Of a stretch of 32,573 nucleotides of DNA, positions 1 to 7,256 are shown in pieces. The notes below the pieces were generated by a model, which ran no database searches, had not been told where the DNA came from, and saw only the letters and a list, made by a program, of their open reading frames with translations. Source of the DNA: Pseudomonas fluorescens (lineage in GTDB: Bacteria; Pseudomonadota; Gammaproteobacteria; Pseudomonadales; Pseudomonadaceae). The position numbers and the translations under genes are program-made. The DNA is taken from positions 1 through 32,573 of the forward strand of contig NZ_CABVHK010000032.1 in the NCBI RefSeq assembly GCF_902497785.1, in the 5' to 3' direction. How positions within the stretch are numbered: the stretch's first letter is position 1; each line of letters starts with the position of its first letter.

Positions 1-21
1 GCTGCCGAAGGCTGCGATCTT
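1..21. repeat. Partial REP-type intergenic repeat
   Basis: The first 21 bases (GCTGCCGAAGGCTGCGATCT and one more T) match, with one mismatch, the right arm of the complete inverted repeat at 25933-25960. This is the edge of a Pseudomonas REP element lying just downstream of the bcp stop codon. The rest is outside the window. Confidence 0.6.
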
Positions 22-27
22 CTTGAG

Positions 28-501
28 TCAGGCCTTGTTCAGGGCCTCAGCCGCCGCCAACACCGCATCCACATGCCCCGGCACCTTCACACCACGCCAT
101 TCCTGACGCAGCACGCCATGCTTGTCGATCAAAAACGTGCTGCGATCAACGCCCATGTATTCCTTGCCATACAGCTTCTTCAGCTTGATCACATCGAACA
201 ACTGGCACAGCGCTTCTTCCTTGTCGCTGATCAGCTCGAAGGTAAACGCCTGCTTGGCCTTGAAGTTTTCGTGCGATTTCAAACTGTCGCGGGATACACC
301 GAACACTTCGGTGTTGGCCGCTTTAAAGGCGTCAAGCTGATCGCGAAAGCCCTGGCCCTGAGTCGTGCAACCCGGGGTGCTGTCCTTCGGATAGAAGTAG
401 ATCACCACTTGCTTGCCTTTAAGGCCTGCGAGGCTGACGGTCTGTCCATTGGTGGCGGGTGCTTCGAAGTCGGCAACCGGTTGGTCGATGGCAACGGCCA
501 T
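28..501 (-). CDS. bcp: Thioredoxin-dependent peroxiredoxin, Bcp/PrxQ family
   Basis: 157 aa cytoplasmic peroxiredoxin that reduces hydrogen peroxide and organic hydroperoxides. The AhpC/TSA fold is clear: the peroxidatic cysteine is Cys45 in YPKDSTPGCTTQ, followed by the conserved FRDQ. Length matches E. coli Bcp. E. coli Bcp has a resolving cysteine at position 50; here residue 50 is Gln and the only other cysteine is Cys99, in EEALCQLF. The enzyme may therefore work as a 1-Cys peroxiredoxin or use Cys99 as the resolving residue. It lies 10 bases downstream of gcvR on the same strand, so the two are probably co-transcribed. Family assignment is secure; the cysteine mechanism is inference. 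Confidence 0.95.
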   Translation of the reverse strand: MAVAIDQPVADFEAPATNGQTVSLAGLKGKQVVIYFYPKDSTPGCTTQGQGFRDQLDAFKAANTEVFGVSRDSLKSHENFKAKQAFTFELISDKEEALCQLFDVIKLKKLYGKEYMGVDRSTFLIDKHGVLRQEWRGVKVPGHVDAVLAAAEALNKA

Positions 502-511
502 GAAAGCTTCC

Positions 512-1072
512 TTACATTGGGTTTTGTGGGCGCCACGGCTCGATCAGGGCATCCAGATTCAGCGCATCGGCGAAATCGAGGAACTGATCGCGCAGCCAAC
601 TGATTTGCACGCCGGCCGGCAAGGTCACGGTGAACGTGGCGTTAAGCATGGTGCCGCCGGTTTGCGGGGCCTGATAGGTGTCGCAGGTCAGGTTTTCCAG
701 CTCGACGTTGTGGTCCATGAAGAACTGGCACAGCTCGTTGATGATGTCGGAGCGGTAGGCCGAGCTGACATACGCCACGTACGGCAAGGCCTGTGGACGG
801 TTTTCCAGCGCCGCGCTGCGCACCACGTTGACCGTGAAGGCGTGCTTTTTGGCAAGGCTCGGCAAGCTGCCTTCCAGGCGCGCGAGGGCGTCCCAGCTGC
901 CGGAGATTTCAAGGATCAACGCACTGCACTCGCCATGGCGGGTCAGGCGAGAAGTGACCACGGCGCAGCGGTTTTCATGGCTGGCGCGGCACAGGACGTT
1001 AGTCAGCTCCATGGGGTTGGCGCCGAGGGCACTGATGACAAGGAATTGTTCGCGAACTGTGGGGGTGGACAT
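512..1072 (-). CDS. gcvR: Glycine cleavage system transcriptional repressor-like ACT protein GcvR
   Basis: 186 aa protein with the GcvR layout of two ACT-like domains, one in each half (about residues 8-85 and 95-175). It opens with STPTVREQFLVISALGANP and carries the typical family segment ENRCAVVTSRL. In E. coli, GcvR binds GcvA and, without glycine, turns it into a repressor of the gcv operon. In Pseudomonas the partner is not established, so the regulatory role is by homology. It has no DNA-binding domain of its own. It is upstream of bcp on the same strand and divergent from dapA. Confidence 0.88.
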   Translation of the reverse strand: MSTPTVREQFLVISALGANPMELTNVLCRASHENRCAVVTSRLTRHGECSALILEISGSWDALARLEGSLPSLAKKHAFTVNVVRSAALENRPQALPYVAYVSSAYRSDIINELCQFFMDHNVELENLTCDTYQAPQTGGTMLNATFTVTLPAGVQISWLRDQFLDFADALNLDALIEPWRPQNPM

Positions 1073-1400
1073 GCAGCATTCCTAAAGCGATGAGCGGTCG
1101 ATACTTCTACGGGCTTTTTTTGCCGGGGGCGAGCCTGCGGATGCGAATTCAGAAAACCCGAGCCGAAGGTTGCAACGTGCTCCAGTGTGGCAAGAGCGAG
1201 GGGTGGCAACGCTGGATCGGGGCTTGTGATGCCGAAAATGGAGGCTGGAACCCGGCTTGCGAGCGTGTCAGTACCGATCAAAGTCTGAAGGGTAGCGAAA
1301 AGCAGCGCCAAGGGGAATGGCAGCAGCGCAGTACTTCGCTTGTACAAGCATCTTGGCGCCAGTACCATTACGGCTCTCTTTTTCCGGCAGGAGCGGTTGC
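1073..1400. promoter_or_regulatory. Divergent intergenic region gcvR / dapA
   Basis: 328 bases between two divergently transcribed genes, with no credible ORF, so it must hold both promoters. Visible structure is a 12-base perfect palindrome, GCTTGTACAAGC (1338-1349). A weak possible promoter for dapA overlaps it: TTGTAC at 1340-1345 and TACCAT at 1363-1368, 17-base spacing. The dapA ribosome-binding site AGGAG is at 1389-1393. The promoter call is speculative. Confidence 0.35.
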
Positions 1401-2279
1401 ATGATTGCGGGCAGTATGGTGGCACTGGTCACACCCATGGATGCACAAGGTCGTCTCGACTGGGACAGCCTGAGCAAACTGGTGGACTTTCACCTGCAAA
1501 ACGGCACCCACGCGATCGTGGCGGTCGGCACTACAGGTGAATCGGCCACTCTAGACGTGAACGAGCACATCGAAGTGATTCGTTACGTGGTCAAGCAGGT
1601 TGCAGGGCGCATCCCGGTGATCGCCGGTACCGGCGCCAACTCGACACGCGAAGCGATCGAGCTGACCACCAACGCGAAGACCGCCGGCGCCGACGCCTGC
1701 CTGTTGGTGACGCCGTACTACAACAAGCCGACCCAGGAAGGCTTGTACCAGCACTTCAAGGCCATCGCCGAAGCTGTCGACATCCCGCAGATCCTTTATA
1801 ACGTGCCAGGGCGCACTGCATGTGACATGCAGGCCGAGACCGTTATCCGCCTGTCGACCGTGAAAAACATCATCGGCATCAAGGAAGCCACCGGCGACCT
1901 GGACCGTGCCAAAGCCATCATCGACGGCGTCAGCAAAGACTTCCTGGTGATCTCCGGTGACGACGCCACCGCAGTCGAGCTGATTCTGCTTGGCGGCAAA
2001 GGCAACATCTCGGTGACCGCCAACGTGGCCCCGCGTGAAATGGCTGACCTGTGCAACGCCGCATTGAAAGGCGACGCCGTTACGGCCCGCGCCATTCACC
2101 AAAAGCTGATGCCGCTCAATAAAACCCTGTTTATCGAATCCAACCCTATCCCCGTGAAATGGGCACTGCATGAAATGGGCTTGATGCCGGACGGTATCCG
2201 TCTGCCGCTCACCTGGCTCAGTGCTGCCTGTCACGAACCGCTGCGGCAGGCCATGCGCCAGTCCGGCGTCCTGGTTTAA
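1401..2279 (+). CDS. dapA: 4-hydroxy-tetrahydrodipicolinate synthase
   Basis: 292 aa, the same length as E. coli DapA. It condenses pyruvate with aspartate semialdehyde, the first committed step to diaminopimelate and lysine. All catalytic landmarks are at canonical numbers: Thr44-Thr45 in VGTTGES, Tyr133 in ILYNVPGRT and the Schiff-base Lys161 in IGIKEATGDL. The frame is open upstream to 1317, but ATG 1401 has AGGAG seven bases before it and gives the family length. First gene of the run dapA-bamC-MBL-purC; bamC begins 17 bases after its stop. Confidence 0.98.
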   Translation: MIAGSMVALVTPMDAQGRLDWDSLSKLVDFHLQNGTHAIVAVGTTGESATLDVNEHIEVIRYVVKQVAGRIPVIAGTGANSTREAIELTTNAKTAGADACLLVTPYYNKPTQEGLYQHFKAIAEAVDIPQILYNVPGRTACDMQAETVIRLSTVKNIIGIKEATGDLDRAKAIIDGVSKDFLVISGDDATAVELILLGGKGNISVTANVAPREMADLCNAALKGDAVTARAIHQKLMPLNKTLFIESNPIPVKWALHEMGLMPDGIRLPLTWLSAACHEPLRQAMRQSGVLV

Positions 2280-2296
2280 TTGAGGAAGCACTACGC

Positions 2297-3412
2297 ATGA
2301 AGCGATTGGCCGGACTTTCCGCACTTGCCTTGATTATCTCCAGCACCAGTGGCTGTGGATGGGTCTGGGGCCCGGAAGGTTATTTCCGTGACCGCGGTAG
2401 CGATTACCTGGAAGCGCAACAGACTGCACCTATGCAATTGCCACCGGACGTCAGCACTGCCAAACGTCTGGACCCGCTGTTGCCGATTCCGCGCAACGTG
2501 GCCGATGACAGCGTCAAGGGTGAGTACATCGTGCCTCGTCCACAGCCGCTGACCGCAGGTGCAGACGCCAGCGCCTATTCGCTGCAGAAGACTGGTGACA
2601 CGCGCTGGATCGTGGCTCAAAACCCACCGGCCGAAGCCTGGCCAGTGGCCGTGCAATTCTTCCAGGACAACGGTTTCCGCCTGGATGAACAGCGTCCGCA
2701 AACCGGCGAATTCACCACCACCTGGCAGCATTCCGACGAACTGTCCGCCGCCATGGCCAAGCGCTTGAGCGCGGCCGGTGTCGGTGCCGACAGCGAGACC
2801 CGCGTGCGGGTACGTATCGAGCCGGGCGTGCAGCGCAACACCAGCGAGATCTATGTGATCAGCGCCGAGCGTCCTGCCGGCAGCACCGCAGACGTCGACT
2901 TCACCAATCGTTCGGTCAACACCGGCCTGGACGCGGCACTGGTCGACGACATGCTCGCGAGCATGAGCCGCATCTCGGAGAAGGGCGGTTCGGTCTCCAT
3001 GCTGGCTTCGCGTGATTTCGATACCCCAAGCCGTGTCAGCCTCAGCGAAGACGGCAGCGGCAACCCGGTGCTCAACGTCGGTAATGACCTGGATCGTGCC
3101 TGGTCGAGCGTCGGTCGTGCGCTGGAGCAGGGCGAATGGCGCGTTGAAGACATCAACCGCAGCCTGGGCCTGTACTACATCAACCTGGCCGAAAAAGCCG
3201 AGAAGAAAGACGACAAGCCTGGCTTCTTCGGCAGCCTGTTCGGCAGCGCGCCGGACAAGGAAGCAGTTGAAGCCCGTGCCGAGCGTTATCAGGTTCGCCT
3301 GAGCAAGGTCGGCGAAAACGTCCAGGTCACCGTCGAGAAAAACATCAACACCGTGGCGCCAGCTGATGTGGCGCGCAAAGTGTTGAGCGTGATTCAGGAC
3401 AATCTGGGCTGA
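2297..3412 (+). CDS. bamC: Outer membrane protein assembly factor BamC (lipoprotein NlpB)
   Basis: 371 aa lipoprotein subunit of the BAM complex, which inserts beta-barrel proteins into the outer membrane. A signal peptide (residues 1-19, MKRLAGLSALALIISSTSG) runs into the lipobox cysteine Cys20, so mature BamC should be acylated and outer-membrane anchored. The extended N-terminal segment with PPDVS and LDPLLPIPRN is typical of the part of BamC that wraps BamD. Two helix-grip domains follow (about 110-215 and 245-370). GAGGAA precedes the ATG. dapA next to bamC is a conserved arrangement in gammaproteobacteria. Confidence 0.95.
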   Translation: MKRLAGLSALALIISSTSGCGWVWGPEGYFRDRGSDYLEAQQTAPMQLPPDVSTAKRLDPLLPIPRNVADDSVKGEYIVPRPQPLTAGADASAYSLQKTGDTRWIVAQNPPAEAWPVAVQFFQDNGFRLDEQRPQTGEFTTTWQHSDELSAAMAKRLSAAGVGADSETRVRVRIEPGVQRNTSEIYVISAERPAGSTADVDFTNRSVNTGLDAALVDDMLASMSRISEKGGSVSMLASRDFDTPSRVSLSEDGSGNPVLNVGNDLDRAWSSVGRALEQGEWRVEDINRSLGLYYINLAEKAEKKDDKPGFFGSLFGSAPDKEAVEARAERYQVRLSKVGENVQVTVEKNINTVAPADVARKVLSVIQDNLG

Positions 3413-3416
3413 TCAC

Positions 3417-4175
3417 ATGCGTTTTGCCGTTCTCGGCAGCGGTAGCCAAGGGAACGGCACGCTGATAGCCAGCGCTGACACGTATGTGCTGGTGGATTGT
3501 GGTTTCTCCCTGCGGGAAACTGAAAAACGCCTGTTGCGCCTGGGTGTGAACCCGGCGCAACTGAGCGCGATACTCGTGACCCACGAACATGCCGACCACG
3601 TGCATGGCGTGGGTTTGCTGTCTCGGCGCTACAATCTGCCTGTCTACCTCAGTCGCGGCACCCTGCGCGGGATGCGCAAACCCGTTGAACCCGCAGGCCT
3701 CCTGGCTGGCGGCGAGCAACTGCAGATCGGCTCACTGAGCATCGGCGTCATTGCCGTGGCCCATGATGCCCAGGAACCGACGCAGTACGTGTTCAGCGAT
3801 GGTGAGCGGCGCTTCGGCCTGCTGACCGACCTGGGGTCGTATTGCAACAGAGTGCTGGACGGCTACAAGGACCTCGATGCGTTGATGATCGAGTCCAACC
3901 ATTGCCGTGACATGCTGGCCCGCGGTCACTACCCGTACTTTCTAAAACAGCGAGTGGGCGGTGAACTGGGACATTTGAACAACCACCAGGCGGCATTCCT
4001 GGTGTCCGAGTTGGGCTGGCAAGGCCTGCAACATCTGGTCCTGGCCCATCTGAGCAGCAAGAACAACCTGCCGCAGCTGGCCCGGCAATGTTTTGTCGAT
4101 ACCCTCGGGTGCGACCCGGACTGGCTGCAACTGGCCGATCAAGATTCAGGGCTCGACTGGCGACACATCGCCTAG
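3417..4175 (+). CDS. MBL-fold metallohydrolase (YycJ/WalJ-like)
   Basis: 252 aa metallo-beta-lactamase-fold hydrolase. It opens with MRFAVLGSGSQGNGTLI, a signature of the YycJ/WalJ branch, and carries the metal-binding motif THEHADH (His56, His58, Asp60, His61). Further ligand candidates are in VAHDAQ, LLTDLGSY and the late LAHLSSKNN. No signal peptide, so cytoplasmic. The substrate is unknown; relatives include phosphodiesterases and nucleases. It starts 4 bases after the bamC stop and is followed 28 bases later by purC, so it belongs to the same operon. Confidence 0.88.
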   Translation: MRFAVLGSGSQGNGTLIASADTYVLVDCGFSLRETEKRLLRLGVNPAQLSAILVTHEHADHVHGVGLLSRRYNLPVYLSRGTLRGMRKPVEPAGLLAGGEQLQIGSLSIGVIAVAHDAQEPTQYVFSDGERRFGLLTDLGSYCNRVLDGYKDLDALMIESNHCRDMLARGHYPYFLKQRVGGELGHLNNHQAAFLVSELGWQGLQHLVLAHLSSKNNLPQLARQCFVDTLGCDPDWLQLADQDSGLDWRHIA

Positions 4176-4203
4176 CCCACCTACTTAGCAAGCGGAGCCC
4201 ATC

Positions 4204-4917
4204 ATGGAAAAACGTGAAGAACTCTACCGCGGCAAAGCCAAATCGGTTTTCAAGACCGACGACGCTGACCGCTTGATCCTGCTGTTTCGCAACGACACCT
4301 CGGCGTTCGACGGCAAGCGCATCGAGCAGCTTGACCGCAAAGGCATGGTGAACAACAAGTTCAACGCCTTCATCATGCAAAAACTCGAAGCCGCCGGCGT
4401 GCCGACCCAGTTCGACAAACTGCTGGGCGACAACGAATGCCTGGTGAAAAAACTCGACATGATCCCGGTCGAGTGCGTCGTGCGTAACTACGCGGCTGGC
4501 AGCCTGGTCAAGCGTTTGGGCGTCGAAGAAGGCATGAAGCTCAACCCTTACACCTTCGAACTGTTCCTCAAGGACGACGCCAAGGGCGACCCGTTCATCA
4601 ACGAATCCCACGTCGTGGCGTTCGGTTGGGGCACCGCCGAGCAACTGGTTCGCATGAAAGAACTGTCGCTCAAGGTCAACGAAGTCCTGAGCAAACTGTT
4701 CGACGACGCTGGTCTGCTGCTGGTCGACTTCAAACTCGAATTCGGTGTGTTCTCCGACGGCTCCATCGTCCTGGGCGACGAATTCAGCCCGGACGGCTGC
4801 CGTCTGTGGGACAAGGCTACCGGCAAGAAAATGGACAAGGACCGCTTCCGTCAGGGGCTCGGTGACGTCATCGAAGCCTACGAAGAAGTCGCCAATCGTC
4901 TGGGCGTACCGCTTTAA
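4204..4917 (+). CDS. purC: Phosphoribosylaminoimidazole-succinocarboxamide synthase (SAICAR synthetase)
   Basis: 237 aa, the bacterial PurC length. It ligates CAIR and aspartate with ATP to form SAICAR in purine synthesis. Motifs: N-terminal YRGKAKSVFKTDD (nucleotide site), SAFDGKRIEQLDRKG, ECVVRNYAAGSLVKR, VDFKLEFG and the metal-site segment LGDEFSPDGCRLWD. A GGAG sequence precedes ATG 4204. Last protein gene of the dapA operon; tRNA-Ser follows 84 bases downstream. Confidence 0.98.
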   Translation: MEKREELYRGKAKSVFKTDDADRLILLFRNDTSAFDGKRIEQLDRKGMVNNKFNAFIMQKLEAAGVPTQFDKLLGDNECLVKKLDMIPVECVVRNYAAGSLVKRLGVEEGMKLNPYTFELFLKDDAKGDPFINESHVVAFGWGTAEQLVRMKELSLKVNEVLSKLFDDAGLLLVDFKLEFGVFSDGSIVLGDEFSPDGCRLWDKATGKKMDKDRFRQGLGDVIEAYEEVANRLGVPL

Positions 4918-4962
4918 TCGACGCAAGCATCTGATAGCACGGAAAAATTTTCGCTCAGGGGG

Positions 4963-4991
4963 TTCGCTTCCGGCAAAAGTGTTGTTATGAT
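4963..4991 (+). promoter_or_regulatory. Candidate promoter of tRNA-Ser
   Basis: TATGAT at 4986-4991 is a good -10 box ten bases before the tRNA. It is followed by GCGCGCC, the GC-rich discriminator expected of stringently controlled tRNA promoters. The -35 box 17 bases upstream (TTCGCT, 4963-4968) is weak. Confidence 0.5.
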
Positions 4992-5001
4992 GCGCGCCGT
5001 T

Positions 5002-5091
5002 GGAGAGATGCCAGAGTGGCCGAATGGGACGGATTCGAAATCCGTTGTACCTTCACCGGTACCTAGGGTTCGAATCCCTATCTCTCCGCCA
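5002..5091 (+). tRNA. tRNA-Ser (anticodon CGA)
   Basis: 90-base class II tRNA. The acceptor stem GGAGAGA (5002-5008) pairs with TCTCTCC (5081-5087), and discriminator G and CCA (5089-5091) are encoded. The anticodon stem is ACGGA/TCCGT with loop TTCGAAA, giving anticodon CGA, which reads UCG. The long variable arm (GTACC...GGTAC) is typical of serine tRNAs and GGTTCGAATCC is the T arm. The accessory operon begins just downstream; serine tRNAs are frequent insertion points for foreign DNA, but no integrase is present here. Confidence 0.97.
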
Positions 5092-5102
5092 TATTTACAC
5101 TT

Positions 5103-5129
5103 AAAGGCCCCATTTTATGGGGCCTTTTT
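5103..5129 (+). terminator. Rho-independent terminator after tRNA-Ser
   Basis: The stem AAAGGCCCCAT pairs with ATGGGGCCTTT around a three-base loop, and TTTTT follows. It separates the tRNA and purC transcript from the accessory operon. Confidence 0.92.
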
Positions 5130-5498
5130 GCGTTTAGCGGTTTTTAGTTTTTGCATCCCTTTCCGCCATCACTCAGTGCGCTTTCGTGACCCTGAGCGCA
5201 GTCGCTTACAACTCCCCCACGTGTCCAGGTTGCCAACGCATGTCTTGCTGGTATTGCCATTCGAGAAGATGGCAATCCGCCATTTGCGCATTAATTTGGC
5301 GCGTTTTTTGCTTGTTGGGTCCGAAGCGGTGTCATTTATTTGTCAGCGAAATTCCATACGACTCTAGCTTGGATGTGCAGTACAGGAAGGGTGTGTGCGC
5401 CGAAGGGAGAAGTGAAAGAACAAGTTCGAAAATTCTCCCTCTTGTGCGTTTATTTGGATCTAAAAGGATTTGCCTGGGAAGGCTTTTAAGGTGCGGCT
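5130..5498. promoter_or_regulatory. AT-rich leader region upstream of the phosphoramidate operon
   Basis: About 370 bases without a credible gene. They must hold the promoter of the six-gene operon. Visible: an 8-base perfect inverted repeat ATTGCCAT (5253-5260) / ATGGCAAT (5269-5276), a possible operator or hairpin. Right after it is a weak stem CGCCA/TGGCG (5278-5301) followed by TTTTTT (5304-5309), which could act as an attenuator or weak terminator. A TTGTCA at 5340-5345 could be a -35 box, but no good -10 follows. The stretch is visibly richer in A and T than the core genes. Confidence 0.4.
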
Positions 5499-5504
5499 TT
5501 GATT

Positions 5505-6695
5505 ATGAAAAGCGTTTACTTGATCAGTAACGTCCAAAAAGGCGGGAAAACGTATCTAGAGTATTTGCTCCCGGCATTGAATGCTCTGCGTAACGAATAT
5601 AATTGCATCGTGCTTCAAACAAGTATTACTGGTTTGAGCCAAAGCGAAGCGGAGCAGGTTCTAAATTATCCTGTTGAAGAAGTAGAGTTCGATTTTATTG
5701 CAAACCTGAACTCGCAGACGATTATTTCGAATGATGCCGCGGTTGGACGACTGCTTGATGAATCGAACTTCGCGATATTTATTGCACATGGCAACGTCGG
5801 CATGCCGCTCAAAGACGAATATTATTGTTCCGAGTGGACAGCTTATTGGGACGCGATTATTTCTTCGTCCCGGTCGCTTTTTGATTTGATGAAAATGGGG
5901 CTGCAGCGCTACCGGCATGACCGGAACTCGTTGCGCCTGGTGTGTGACACTCAATCCCAGCGTTCGGACCTTCGCAAGACCAGCGCGATATCGACGCTGC
6001 CCGTTAAAATCTCCCAGGCTTTCAGTTCTCCTCCTGAGTCCGTGCGAACATCTGATGAGTATGTCGTCGGCCTTCTGCCAACTCAGATGGGTTTATGCCC
6101 CGAGGGCGCTTCTCTATTTGAAAACATGGAAGTGGTTGTAAATGCGGTCAAGTCGCAGATTCCACAGGCGCAAATAATCTTTCGACCTTACATGACTGAT
6201 TTTAAAAGTGCGTTTGTAAAAGAGATGTGTGAGCAGCTTTCCCGGTATTCCTGGATTTCAATAGATACTACCAAGGGCAGTAGCAAGGATTTTTACAATC
6301 AGTGTGACACGATTATTACCGACGCCTCGAGCGGAGGTGTGTCGTTCATGCTCAATACCTGCCGGCTGCCCATTTACTACGTCCCGGCAACCTCTGAGAA
6401 CCATCCCGTTGTTAACGCCTGGCTGGCACAGATGGGCAATGTGTTGCCGATCGCTAAAAGCGGCGAGGAACTCAAGGAGTTACTGCTGGGGTTTGGTTTG
6501 TTAACCCCTGAGCAAAGTTATTCCATCTACAAAAATTTCTTCGACTCAGAGTACGGCGACCTCCATCACCCGGATGAAGTGTTTCTGGACCTGGTCCAGA
6601 AAGAACATGATTCGCGTTTTTGCTATTTTGCGATGAATGCTGCCGGAGACGTAAGTCAGCGAACGATCAACGATTCAGCCAGCGTGCTGCAATGA
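5505..6695 (+). CDS. Putative TagF/GT-B-like transferase, first gene of the phosphoramidate operon
   Basis: 396 aa with no signal peptide or membrane helix. I do not recognise a named family with certainty. Two segments resemble the CDP-glycerol glycerophosphotransferase (TagF) GT-B fold: His95-Gly96 in FIAHGNVGMPLKDE, like the WHG..K motif, and residues 268-285 DTIITDASSGGVSFMLNT, like the family's late TDxSS segment before a PIYYV strand. Its place at the head of the operon suggests it transfers the phosphoramidate group from its CDP carrier, or builds the acceptor; this is inference. Codon use is clearly more AT-rich than the neighbouring core genes, a sign of transfer. ATG 5505 gives a natural start (MKSVYLIS), but the in-frame TTG at 5499 sits at better spacing from AAGG (5488-5491). 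It overlaps the next gene by 4 bases (ATGA). Confidence 0.7.
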   Translation: MKSVYLISNVQKGGKTYLEYLLPALNALRNEYNCIVLQTSITGLSQSEAEQVLNYPVEEVEFDFIANLNSQTIISNDAAVGRLLDESNFAIFIAHGNVGMPLKDEYYCSEWTAYWDAIISSSRSLFDLMKMGLQRYRHDRNSLRLVCDTQSQRSDLRKTSAISTLPVKISQAFSSPPESVRTSDEYVVGLLPTQMGLCPEGASLFENMEVVVNAVKSQIPQAQIIFRPYMTDFKSAFVKEMCEQLSRYSWISIDTTKGSSKDFYNQCDTIITDASSGGVSFMLNTCRLPIYYVPATSENHPVVNAWLAQMGNVLPIAKSGEELKELLLGFGLLTPEQSYSIYKNFFDSEYGDLHHPDEVFLDLVQKEHDSRFCYFAMNAAGDVSQRTINDSASVLQ

Positions 6696-7255
6696 TCGTC
6701 AATCAGATCGATACGAAAGACAGTATCGCCGGAAAAGTAGTATGGATAACCGGCCTGTCGGGTGCAGGGAAATCGACGCTGGCTCGCGAGTTCGTTAACG
6801 GTCTTCGACACCTTGGCCACTCGGTCGTCATGCTGGACGGGGATGAACTGCGCGACGTATTTGGCGCTGCGGCTGCCAATTCGCAAAATCATGGGCGAGT
6901 AGGGCGATTGGCACTGGCGATGCAATATGCCCATTTATGCAGGGTTATTGCCGCTCAAGGGCACACCGTCGTAATCGCTACGATTTCGCTGTTTCGTGAA
7001 ATTCATGTTTGGAATCGAGCACATTTACCGGGTTACTTTGAAATTTATTTAAAGGTGCCGGTGGAGGAACTGCGCCGCCGGGATCCCAAGGATATATACC
7101 GCCGATTTGATGCAGGTGAATTGCACAACGTCGCCGGGCTCGATTTATCGATTGATGAACCGGACGCGGCAGATTGGGTAGTGGAATTTGAACCTCATCG
7201 CTCGGTACAAACGTTGACTGATGACTTACTACACCGTTTTTTAAAAGGAGTTTGA
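6692..7255 (+). CDS. APS-kinase-like cytidine diphosphoramidate kinase (Cj1415-like)
   Basis: 187 aa P-loop kinase of the adenylylsulfate kinase family. The Walker A motif GLSGAGKST is at residues 21-29. It is followed by MLDGDELRDVFG, the DGD.(L/V)R substrate-loop motif, ATISLFREIHVWNR (compare the FISPYR segment of CysC) and a late EIYLKVPVEELRRRDPK. The canonical DR.EN.RR stretch of true APS kinases is absent; the equivalent reads NHGRVGRLALAM. No sulfate-assimilation gene is nearby. Beside a glutamine kinase, cytidylyltransferase and amidohydrolase, the best reading is the C. jejuni Cj1415 role, ATP-dependent 3'-phosphorylation of cytidine 5'-diphosphoramidate. Start at the ATGA overlap with the preceding gene. 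The next gene starts directly after its stop. AT-rich like its upstream neighbour. Confidence 0.85.
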   Translation: MIVNQIDTKDSIAGKVVWITGLSGAGKSTLAREFVNGLRHLGHSVVMLDGDELRDVFGAAAANSQNHGRVGRLALAMQYAHLCRVIAAQGHTVVIATISLFREIHVWNRAHLPGYFEIYLKVPVEELRRRDPKDIYRRFDAGELHNVAGLDLSIDEPDAADWVVEFEPHRSVQTLTDDLLHRFLKGV

Positions 7256-7256
7256 T

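Noticed and set aside
3793..4926. 377-codon minus-strand open frame
   Set aside because: Antisense to purC and the MBL gene, no recognisable domain.
4987..5367. Open frame running through tRNA-Ser
   Set aside because: It contains the entire tRNA and its terminator, so it is not a gene.
6692..7255. Sulfate assimilation (CysC) gene
   Set aside because: APS-specific motif missing and no cysDN or cysH neighbours; the operon context points to phosphoramidate synthesis.
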